DNA of 14,166 nucleotides, from assembly GCA_031264895.1 (NCBI GenBank), contig JAISDI010000218.1:1-14166 (forward strand), read 5' to 3'. The translations under genes and the position numbers were made by a program. The notes beneath the pieces were generated by a model, which saw nothing but the letters and a program-made list of their open reading frames with translations, was not told the origin of the DNA and made no database searches. Positions 1-12,000 of the stretch are shown piece after piece. This DNA is from Endomicrobium sp. GTDB lineage: Bacteria > Elusimicrobiota > Endomicrobiia > Endomicrobiales > Endomicrobiaceae. Positions within the stretch are counted from its first letter, which is position 1. Every line of letters starts with the position of its first letter.

Positions 1-2
1 TG

Positions 3-3000
3 ACAACACTTGGAAAAGAGGCCGACATTGAATGGTTACAAAAGGCCGGCGGAATTGTAACCGGCGTCGGACTGATAACTGCTGCCGTAGGAATAGCGGT
101 AGCCGCCGGAGCATTTGTGGCCGGAGGCGGAATTTCAGCGGCAAGCTCTGCGCTTAGCGGAGCATTAGGCATAAGCGGGCCTCTTACTGGGGTCATAACT
201 ACCACTTTGGGAAGCATGGTTACAAGCGCTGTGTCAGCCGTGGTTTATTCCGGAATATATGTGGCAGGTGCAGGGTTTAAATCTATTGGAGAGGCAACCA
301 ATACAGAGTGGATGATTACTACAGGGAATGTCCTGAAAGCTTTTGGAGCTGCGGGATTAAAAGAAATACTTAAACAGGGTATAGGGCCGAGTTTTAAACT
401 GCCCATACCCGGAGTAGATATAGGAATAGGGTTCGGTTTGGGTTATGACATAGACGGCGGAGGTTTTGTCGTCGGCGCTAGTGCGGATATGAGGATAGGA
501 AAATTTGGGGTCGGCGCTAATTGCAGTTATAATCTCGGTACGGGAGAAAAATGTTATGGTTTGGATGCCGGTTATCAATTCGGCGGCACAAAGTTCAACG
601 GCGGACTGGGCGCAAGTTTTTCTCATAGCAGCATATACGGTTATTCAGTAAGCGGCAGGACCAGTTTGGGTACGGGTATGGGCAGAGGTAGAGCAAGCGC
701 TAATCTTGGCGTCGGTTACAGCGAATATGCCGGCAGCTTTACCACCTTTGATGTCAGTTATGAAATGAACGAAAATAAATCGTCCGATACCGCTTCTTCG
801 GAAAATCAAGGTTATGATGCGAGCAAAAAGAACTTCTCTCTAACTGCCGGCGTCAGTGATTCGGCAAATAACGGCTTCGGAGCTTCGTTGGGTTACGGAA
901 GGGGAAGACCCGGCGAGACCGGATACAGAAGCTATGGACTAACATATAATTTCGAGAGCCAAGCAGTAGGATTAAACATGGCATACGGCAATAACGAATA
1001 CATTCAGAAGATGAGCGCGTCTTACAGTTTTGTGGATAAGATTATTTCTTTTGCCACAGGTTTTTCTCGTAAAGAAGATTGGAGCAATAGAGATAGCGAA
1101 TCGCTCTATGATCCATACAGCAGAAGTTACTTACAGTCTTCATGGAACACTCTCGACTTAAATATGTCGATAGACTTAGACGGAATGTACGGCTATGACG
1201 GCAAGATAATAACGTTTGGAGCGGGGGCAAATGGGTTTGGCTCAAACGTTACGTATTATGAGAATAAAGAACTTGTACAAGCTCTCAAAAAACAGGCTGA
1301 GGAGAAAGGTTATCTTACAAACGATTTTGACGCAAACGGAATCAGAACCAGCGCATATGCGCAGCGCATTGGTATCGATCTTTCCGGTATTCGCCAAGAG
1401 ATAAGAAATAACAAAAGCCACGGTTCTACCTTAGACGCAGAAAATTACTTGAATTACTCTTTAAATAAAGCAATGAGATCAGGAGAAACTTATTATCAAG
1501 ACACTAATGGAAATGAATTTAAATTCAATGAAGAAACAGGCGAATGGCTGGTCAAAACGGTAGGCAGGAATGATTATATAGTAAATCCTAACGGAGATAT
1601 TCAAGTCGGGAATATCGAAAATTTAAATAGTATGGCAGCTTCTAACATGGCATCATCGGGTTTTAAATTTGAAAATAGAACTTCGATGATGAGGCTTGGA
1701 AGACAGCAGATTAACGATATTGGTTTTACCGGAATAGATGCAAAAAATATCAGCGAAGCTTACAAAGTTTCCGGCGGTTATATGATTGTTGATAACGCAG
1801 GGTTAACGTCTTTCTACACGCAGGATCCTAACAGCCCGGCATTATATCTCAGCGGTCAGATGTCATATAACGCAGACGCCTCTTCATATCACTATGATTA
1901 TTTTAATCCTGACGGAACGCTTCTTGATGCGAAAAATATGAAAATAACTTCAGAAGGTTTTGATGCTGAAGGAAAGAATGGCGGAAGCATAACCGGAAAG
2001 TTTAATACCGATTTAAATGACAAGCAAATTGTCTCCGCCGCCAGAATGTACGGATTATATGGAGAAGTCGGTCTGATCAATTTCGCTACTGCGAATGATT
2101 TTATTGAATTAAATATGTACGGCGTGGACGGAAGTCTTACTGAAAGATATGTAAGAAGAGATTATGAAGGAAAAATAACAAATAATCCGAATGTTAAAGA
2201 ATCTGCATTTGAAATTATAGTTGAAAAAGGACAAAAAGCGTCTAAGGCTACACAGGAACTATACGGTTTCTCGGAAGGCAGCAGATACGTTGTGCAGTTA
2301 AGCCACGGAGAGGAAAATAGTTACAGAATAAAGAACGCGCTGGTATATGAAACGGGTGCAAAGAATGCAAAAACACAAAAACATGATATAGGTGAAGCGG
2401 TTGTAACTGCCGCATTAGGCAGGAGAACCGCCGCAATAGGAAGCTTGTTTACAAACTCGGGAGAACTTGAAACGTACAGGGTAGATTTTGAAATAAAAAA
2501 TGGCGTGGAACTGCCCAGTAAAATCACCACATTGTCATATAACGTTTCCGGCGATCTGATTTTGGATAAAGATTACTTTATTATAAGAGATAACAGAATC
2601 GCAATGAAAAAGAGTTCCGAAGTTGCCGAACCTGCCAAAAAAGATTCTCCGGACGGAGCGCCCGCCTCGGATAAAGTAGTCGCTACTGCTAAAGACGAAA
2701 AGGGGCCAATAGAAACTGTTAACGACGATATAATCTCTGAAAAAGGCATAAGCAAAAAAGAGGGTTCTAAGAAAGATAATAGAAGAGACGAAATAATGCC
2801 GGATTTTGAAGTTGTGGGTAATTCCGCGCTGGAAAGTGCAATGAACGTTATAGCCGGCAGCAGCGCTCTTCAAAGCAACAGAATAACTTATTCCGGTGAT
2901 AAAAAGGTAAGCAAAGAATGGGCTATTACATATAGACAAAATAAAAATTCTGAGGGAAGCGCCGTTGCCAATGAAGCGGTCGTAACAACTTACGACAAGT

Positions 3001-6000
3001 ACGGCAATGCGCTAACCCACATAATGTCCGTAGGCGCGGTAAATGTGGACGGAAGTTCTGCAAACTTAGTAAAAGCGGCATTGGGAGACGGCAAGAAGAG
3101 CAAGATTTCGTATATGACGATAAATGCGATCAACGCGGACGGTAAAAAAGTTCAAAGAAGAATCGAAGTTGAAAATGCCGAAATGAACGCTGACTATACT
3201 TTAAAAGGCGATAGCAACGGCAACATAAAAGCTACTCTTAAAGACAGAGACAGCAAGTCTTTTGAAGACGGCGGTTTTTCAGACACGACTTATGTTAATA
3301 TAGACGTCAACGTCGAAGATAAATACAAAGTCGACAATGCGCAGCTCAAACAGAACTATGCTACCAGTACATACAATAAAGACGGCAAACGCACGAGAAT
3401 CGATTATGACTTAATAGTCGAAGGAGAGATTGAAATAGACGGCGTAAGATACAGAAATCCGGCTGAAATTGAAATAGACGGCGTGAAACATCAAGGCGTA
3501 AACAGAAAAGGCAGCGCCGCAATAGATCAAGACATAACGGGAGACGATTCTGCATTTAGTTTGAAAGGACTGCAAATTTCTACCATAGACCCGAATACGG
3601 GAGAAAGACAATACAATACGTGCATAAACGGAAGTTTCAAACCCGACCTAGACGCAAACGGCAACGTCATTCTGTCCTACAGCTCCGACACAGTCGTAAG
3701 AGGCATAAAGTGGGATACACCTCAGAAAGAACAGAAAGATAAACCGGCGGCTGCGGAAAGCGGAAAGGACGGCGGCAAATCTGATAATGCGGAAAATAAA
3801 GGAGATGCAAAAGCGACTCCGGATCAACAGCAGCAGGAACAGCAGGAAGCCCAAAGCCGGAAAGATGAACAGCATGCTCAGGCTGACTGCGTAATCACAC
3901 AGGAGAATATAAACGGGCAGCAATATTTGCAAGCCATAGGAGATATTGCTCTTAGTTCCAACGGCAGAATTAATTATCTTGCAAACGGAACTGTGATTAA
4001 ATTGGATACTATCAAAGATCCTAAACTCATGACGGAATTTGGCACGGGTTCGGGAATTATAAGAATTGAAGAGGATAAAGACGGCAAAAGAAATATTATT
4101 TCGGTATGCAGTGACGGAACCGTTAATAAAGACGGATTGGAAGTAGAAAAATTTGCAGCCGGCGGCACTGCCAGGACTGTCATGCAAAAAGACGACATAA
4201 AAACTATTACGGACTATGACGGCAAAGGCTGGACTGACAAACGTATTGAAAATGTAAAAACAGGATCGTATTTAGATACAAAACGCTACGGGGTCAACGA
4301 TAAACAGGAAACAACCGCGCACATCAGGGGCGGAGATACAAGCCTTGACTGGGCTGTCAGGAAAAGCGACGGCGAAGGCAAACCTGATATTGACAGCAAT
4401 AAATTTTATGATTTCTCCTTAACTTATGACGAGAAGAATAATCCCATTGTCAAAGGCATCAACGGAACAACGGACGTTACTTTTATACACAGCATTATCA
4501 CAAACAATAACGGTAAAAAACTATTTGAAGAATATACTCTTGACGAAACCGGCGAACTGACCGGCGGCATACCTTTATATTATTTTGACGGTATTACAAA
4601 AATGTCTTGCGCTGCCAGACCCGGCGCCGGAGGCAACGGCTGGTTTGCCCTTAACGGAAGTACCGGCGAGATATACGGCGTAAATTATGATGAAAACAAC
4701 AGAGACAACCCTTTAAGCGAAAGCAAGATGGGCGTGGCAAAGAAAATAGACAAAGATGACGGAAGCGTGGAATATGTTCTGCAGGAGAACCTCTTCGATA
4801 TCAATTCTAACGCTCATATAAAAACTAATTATACAAGCATTACCGGTTACAAAGGCGCCATTGTAGGCATGGTTTACAATACCGAATATCAAACTTCCGA
4901 TGGACGTTGGATACAGGCTAAAGGATACGGTAATGCCGCTGCGGTGCAGTTGGGCAGCCAGAGCGCAAATTTTGCGGCAGCTGCAGACGGCGGTTTCCTT
5001 ACGCAGGGAGAAGACGGTTATTGGAATTTTGTTAAAGAGGGCGACAAGTTCGGCAGCTTTGAAGTTACTAAAGAAGGCAGCGATTGGTATATCGTTGATT
5101 CTAATAGTCACGGCGCCGCTAATCTTCCTAAAGAAGTAGCTATAAACGGTAATATAGAAGGAAAATTTCAACTTGCAAGCGACGAATACGGGAATTTCAA
5201 GTTAAAACTGGCTAATGATGTCGGCATAACATACCATAACTCTCGTACTAACACCACTTACAAAGAAGGAGCCTCTATTCAAGCCGGCGCCGAAATTCTA
5301 TCTATAGGCGAAAATGGAGACATAACTTTCGGAAAAGGCAAAATGTCTTTATCCAAAGAAGTGCAATTATACTATCCTCTGAGCGACTCTGAAAAAACTT
5401 CGGAAGAAACTTCCGCCGAAAATGCCAAAAAAGGCGGTAAAGATTCGAAAAATGATAAAAAATCAGATGACAAATCAGAAGATAAAACGGCTAAGACCGT
5501 TGTTAACGGCTCGAATACGTCGAGCAGCCATTTATTCGCAAAAACACTCAGAGACAAAGAAGGCAACCCAATCGGTTATGAATTTTCCGACGGTGAAATT
5601 GAATTCTCAGGTGATACGTTTAACCCGATAGGCGTTGGCGCCGCGTTTAAAACCGGTTCTGAAATATTCGGAAGAACGATAACCGAGGGCGAACTGAAAG
5701 TAGAGGGTTTCTTAAGCGACGGCAGCGCAATACTTGTTTCTAACGGCGACAGCGCTAAAGCCACTATAGGAAGCCTGAAATCCGCAAACGGAAGAATAAC
5801 CGAAACATACGACAGTAAAGGATGTATAAGAAAATATAAAGAAACCCATGTGGGCGGCACTGAATATTATGATAAAGAAAGCGGAATAAAAGGCGTTCAT
5901 AATAAGGGTAACATGCATTTTCAGGAATATGAAATTGATTATGTAACGGTTAACGGAAAATCTATAGGCATTCCTACCGATAAGGTAAAAAGCTCATATT

Positions 6001-9000
6001 GGAAAGGCTCCGTAAGTTATCAGATAGGAGACGGCGTTGAATATACTTATACCCTTAAATCTAACGGTAAGCTTAGCAATAACGGTTCTATTATAATAGG
6101 AGGCAATACATATCAGATTAAAGATGGACAGGCCTATCTGCCTACCGTGAAGGAACTTGGCCCCGGTCTCAGTACGGTTTTAATACCTTACAACGTAACG
6201 ACTGCAGAAGGTCTAAAAGAGTTTAAAGTTGCAACAGAACATGAAATTAAAGCAGAAAAAGACAGACAACTTAAAAAGCTTCAAGAAGCCTCGCAGGAAT
6301 ACATGGCTTCAAAAATTGCAGTTCTTGAAGATGCTTTTGGAAAAGGTAATGTAGCCATACTTTCCAGTACAAATGATGCTCAGAAGCCTTTAATGTTTCG
6401 TGATAATTATAACGAGTCTCAGGGCAAATATTTTCCTTACTACTATGGTGAAAATGCTCAACTAATAGCGCCTGCTAAATATATTGAGGTTCAGATTGAC
6501 GGAAGGAAGTATTCTTACAATATATATGATAGCCATGATGTAGAGGCGCTTGACCGACAGATATCTGTGATGGAAAACAGAAAAAAAGCCGAACAGGCAG
6601 TTGCAGGAATGGTTGGTAAGAATCAAAATCAGGGATATTATTATGCTGACGGAAAAACTTATACTGCCGTAGGAATAATCGACAATAATAAAATAAGAGA
6701 ATTGAAACAAGGCGAAACGGGAAATTTTTATTCTGAGACCGATGGAAAATGGTATATGCTCAAGGACAATATCCAATATGGCCCCTTTAATTATACTTCC
6801 GGTTTTGAGGTAATTTCCAAAGGCGAAAACGGCAAAGTAACGGTAATGAAAGGATTTAATAATGTAGAAACCGGATGCAAATTAACGGAATATTATTTCT
6901 CGCCGACAGGACAAGTTACAAAACTTGAGTTTGTCGGAGACGGAAAGCGGGATTTATGGTGGAGCAATAATACCGGCATGGTTGCCACTCAGACAACGTA
7001 TTCGGATTTTAATCAGGCTATTGACGGTAATGGCAATAATACTACTTTAACAAGAACGTTGGAAGGCGCCAGTTTTACAGTATATAGAGAGTTAGCAAAT
7101 TATGGCTTGGGTAAGGATGCCCATTTTGAAAGCAAAAATCTGCTTATCGATTCTTCCAAGAAAGGTTCGGACAGATATTCATATATTACGCTTATTACAG
7201 ATAATGGTAAAGAGGACAAAGGCAGAAAAATAAATACAGTTACACAATATCAAACTGTTACCGGAGCAGACGGAGCGGTAACCGAAACTTCGTTAGTTTC
7301 CTGTAAGGTTGACGAAAGGCCGAACAATATTGATTTCAAAACCACACATTCCCAAATGAGCGCAAGAGAGACAGCGGTCATTAATTATTATTCAAAAGCT
7401 TTAAAAGAAGGCAATGCGGAAATTACACAATATACTTCCGTTAAATATAAAAATGACGGAAGCGTTGCCTCTTCTTTTGACACTGCTTCCGGAAGAGCTT
7501 ATGTTGACAGAAACGGCGTTGTTCAAGCTACTTTTGGCATACAAGACGACAAAGGGCAAAGCATAATATCGGCTATGCCTTCTTTTTATACGTCTCTCGC
7601 AAGCGATTTGGCTTTCAATGTAGGGGCAGAAAGCGCTACGATTTTGGGCGGTCTTAATTTGGATGATATCACTTTTAACGGACAGGCCTATTCTTTAGAA
7701 AATATGATCGTTCTTAAATTTGACTCCGGTTTGCTTAGCAGCTATTCATACCGTTTAGTTGACCTTAATACCAAAGAAGTTTTTTATGGAAAGAAAGAAG
7801 ACAAGGCTTATTATTTCCGCCCGAGCTGGAACACTGCAAGTAAAACTATGGACGTATTAAGACTTGAAGAAGCCGGCGGCAACGATATAAAACTTTCAAT
7901 GTTCTCAGGAACAAAAATGAATTCTTCAGGCAGCAAACTTTCGAATATAACTCCTACTGTAGAAATTTCCATATCTCATTCTTTAAACGGCTCGATCACT
8001 GCTGAAAAGATGAGAATGCTTGAACCAGAGAACACAGTGTTTCAGTTAGAAAAAAGTGGCAACTTCGTTCCCGTCACTACTCTTGCGCTTATAGAAAGAA
8101 CTTCGACTACCCGCGATATACTGGGGAACAAAACTGAACAAAAAATCACTGCAAATGTGGATAACTGGAAAATTACGGACAAAGACACTCTTGACTTGAA
8201 TGCAATAAGAGAATTCACAAATATTACCGGCTATTCCGCTTCTTACGACAGCAGTGGAAGAGTTTTAGACTATAAAGAAATAGAAGCAGGGCCGCTTGGT
8301 ACAAGCGCTGCTATGAAAGATGTCAGATGGGACGAAAAAGGAAGAATGCTTCAATATAGTCCGGAAAACTATCAGGAGACGCAGTGGAAACTTAAGGAAG
8401 GAAAGTCTGCAGCGGGAACTCCAGAGACAGATCCCAACTGGATAAAATCAAGCGCAACCGTTTTGGACGGCGGAACAGTTGTAAACGTATACTCTAAAGA
8501 TGACATCTTATACGGCGTCGGCAGGAAATATGATGATCTCATTACGTTTAAAACTTCTAAAGAAGATAAAAAGGCGGGTTGGGAAGTTGAGTCATACCAT
8601 ATAATTGACGGCGTCAGAGAAATGAATTTCACTTATAAATATGACAAAGACGGAAATGCCGAAGCTGTTCAAACGGGAGACAGAACGATAGAAAAGGTGG
8701 AAGAAGTATTTACCACAAGATACTCTCAGGACGGAGTAAAATATTCTTCTTCAATGGGCGATAAACTGTATTCTTCTCAAACAAGGACAGACACTCTCTG
8801 GGAAAGCTCCGTTGAACAGGAATATGAAAACGGAGCGCCTACGGGTAATAAAATTCATTACCAAAGCGCCGAACGCTATTCGACGATCACTACCAGCTAT
8901 TACGGTGAAACCAAAGAAGCTAAGCTTCTTATTAACGGTTCAATAAAAGGCGTTGCCACGGTAACTTCTGAAACTTTTATTTCCGGGCATGAACAGACAG

Positions 9001-12000
9001 TAATAAAATTTGATAAAAATAATAATCTTATCCAAAATACTTTGATCGGGATCAAAGACATAAATACGGTAAATTACAACAATGGCGATAGCCGTACCGT
9101 AAGAAGATTAGATTACGAAAGCGTATTTTCCAAAAATACGAAAACAAAACAGTTGAACGGACTTAACTTTGAAGGCTCGACAACAGCTACGGAATACGGA
9201 ATAGAAGAAATTATATTTACAGACAGATACGGCAATTCGACAACCGCAAGAACTTTTGAAAAAGCCAATGTAAAAGACGCCGACGGAGTGATTCTTCAGG
9301 AAGCGGAAAACGGTTGGACATATACAACCGTTTCTGACGGCGGAAGCACAAGAGAAGTCATAAAAGAAATCGGCAAAACCACGAATTATACTTACAATAA
9401 AGATAGAACGCTTGTCACGACTACCGTGTTAAAGGGAGCTTACAGCTATGACGTTTATCATGATGGCAAACATATTAGTTCGCAAAGCGAGTCCGATTAT
9501 GAAACTATCGGACACGGAATGCCTATAGAAGTGTTTGACCCTGAAACCAAGCAAACCACAACGATATTCGGAGACGTTAAAATAAGATCAGGAAGAGAAA
9601 TGAGTTCCGAAACCTTTAACTATGTCGATGCCGAAGGAAACGAAAAAGAGTATGCCGTTTCTTCAATATCCGAAAAGAGCTCCTACGATTACATCGGCAA
9701 AACTGTAGCGCACAGCACAGAAAATAAAACTTATGATAGAGAAGAATCCTCGGATAAAACATATATTGAAAAAGGAAATACGACCAGAACTGAAACGAAT
9801 ACTTACCGTTTAGGCGCCGACAAAGTTACCGAAGGAGAACTTTTAAAATATGAGGATGTATATAACAAAGAATTCGATATAGAAACTTCGGAAGATAAAA
9901 ATGGCAATAGAATAAGAACAGCTAGTTCCGAATCCTACGCAAAAGTTGTCGACTATGAAAATGAACAATTCTATATCACCACAGATATCGGTAAAACGAC
10001 AACAAAATATACCGCTGACGGAAAACCTGTATTAGAAAGTCCTGTTCTGGACAAAGATGATCGTCAGGTTTTGGATGAAAACGGTAAACCTATGTTCGGA
10101 AATACTATATCAGGTACGCCTATTTTAGACAAAGACGGAAATCAGGTTTTGGATAAAGACGGGAAACCTCTTTTTGACAATAGCGGAAAAAAAGTCGAAG
10201 GTACTAAGAAAAGATGGGATTTTGCAGATGCTAACTCTCTTAAAAAAATAGAACTTGACGGCGTCATCAATGCCAAGCGATATACCGGAACTGCAGGTAC
10301 CCTCAATGATAAACAAAGCTATAAATACACTAATACTAATTTCAGCGTTGACGCATGGGGAAGGGAAACCGGATATGATTTTGAAAGAACTTATATTACC
10401 GGCGAGTACGCAGGCAAAACGCTAACCGGACGCAGTACTACGCAGTATACGCAAAAAAGCGCTTTCGGAGGAGAGGCATTTACCACTTATTCGTCCGTTT
10501 CACAGGGCTATACAATTGGCGGCAAAACGATTCCCGACAGCAAAGATAAAGACGGAAATATTATTAAAGGCGTACAACTGGACGCAAGCGGCGGATATTT
10601 TGCAAATAACGGCATTGGCAACAATTCTGCGTACAGGGCGATGGAATCAAGCAATATTATGAATATTTCCTTAAATAACATTGCCGCAGGCGTACTAGGC
10701 GACGGAACAATGTATAAAAACTTCGCAAGGCTGACTACAGTAGAAGCGAGCGATGTAAGAAAAGGAATCATAAAGGTAGCTGTGGGTGTTGTTGTTGCCG
10801 CTGTAGTCATTGCTACGACTATTCTCACCTGCGGGCTGGCTTCTGCAGTGTGGGCGGCAGCTTTTACCAGTATTGCAGCTTTTGTAAAAATTTCGATTGT
10901 TCTTGCAGTTGCGGCGATAAATGCATACTTTGCTTTCAATAAAGTAAGCGATGCCGTTGACCATGTTTCTGACGGACAATGGGGCGCCTTTGCATTAGAC
11001 TTGCTTGCCATAGGGGCTTCTTTCTTAGGCGGAGGAATGGCAAGCGGAGCTATTAAAATAGTCGGAGGTCTTGCAAAAGGAATTGGCAGTATTTTCTCTA
11101 AAGCGGCTTGGCAAGCCGGAGCAAAAGCTGTCGGAACGCAATTAACTAAAGAAACCGTAAAAAGTATGGCTAAATATGCCGCTGCCGGTGCGGTTACGGG
11201 CGCAGCTTATAATACCGCATACCAGCTTGCAACAAATGGATGGGATTTTGGTTCTTTAAATAGAAGCAATATTTTATGGAGCGCCGGAGAGGGAGCTTTA
11301 ATGGGGCTGGCTATGCGCGGTTCCGTAGGTTTTGGAAAACGCGGCTGGGCAAAAAGCGCTTTGGGCAAGAGCAATACTCGTTCCAGCGCTTTCATATTCA
11401 CGGCTTCAAAAGTTTTAAGTGCATCTATGATTCATCGTTCAATGCAAGAGGCTCAGTACGCTTTTGAAGACAATAACTATATAAGCGGAGCATTCAATCT
11501 GTTCATAGCTTTGGCTTTCTCTTATCAGTCCATGTCAAGCAACCTTAAAACGGCTAGCGGTAAGTCTGCAAGTAGCAATGCTAAGGCAAGAGCTGAGGCA
11601 AAAGCAAAAGCAAAAGAAGCAAAGGCAAGGGGAGAAAAATTTGAAAGCGCCTCGCAGAAACAAACTAAACAAGTAAGTGATAAGAAAAAGCAGGAAGTAG
11701 CAACTGATAAAGAAATATATTCAAAAGAATATAAAGAATTAACCACTTTCAGACAAAAATTTGTCTATCATGCCGAAACCGCCGCAATGTTCGGTATGGG
11801 CGCAGCCGCAATGGGCGCGATGACTACAATATCAGGTAATTTATCGCAGGGAATCAATCCTTTTACCGGCTTGAATTTCAGTGATTTGATGGATATTTAT
11901 ACTGTCGGAGCTGTTTTAGGGATGACGGGAAGTATTTTTACAAGAAATACAGGCACATTTAGATTTTGGTCTGAAAAGAATATAAGCGGAGCTCTTTCAA

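Noticed and set aside
2535..2939. 134-codon open frame on the minus strand
   Set aside because: Opposite charged linker 1; the product is a low-information mirror sequence and overlaps another shadow frame.
3648..4187. 179-codon open frame on the minus strand
   Set aside because: It lies fully opposite the giant frame. The translation is a Phe/Ser/Ile-rich mirror of Asp/Gly/Lys codons without a recognisable domain, so it is a shadow.
10041..10560. EF-hand or dockerin calcium-binding loops (LDKDGN, DSKDKDGN)
   Set aside because: The Asp spacing does not fit DxDxDG and no acidic residue occurs at loop position 12.
6618..10766. Canonical Rhs protein
   Set aside because: Tyr-Asp turns are scattered and irregular, no DPxGL-type core-end motif was found, and the chain continues long past the expected toxin junction.
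10508..11011. 167-codon open frame on the minus strand
   Set aside because: Antisense to the junction and hydrophobic segment. Its Ala/Thr-rich translation mirrors Gly/Ala/Ser codons, and no ribosome site or family is evident.
11286..11303. Purine-rich stretch (ggagaggga) seven bases before an in-frame ATG at 11301, resembling a ribosome binding site
   Set aside because: The frame is open far upstream with continuous sequence character. Gly-Glu-Gly codons produce such purine runs by chance. No promoter or stop precedes it.
11276..11467. 63-codon forward open frame in another phase
   Set aside because: Short, embedded in the giant frame and rich in Arg/Phe as expected from an off-phase reading of Gly/Ala codons.
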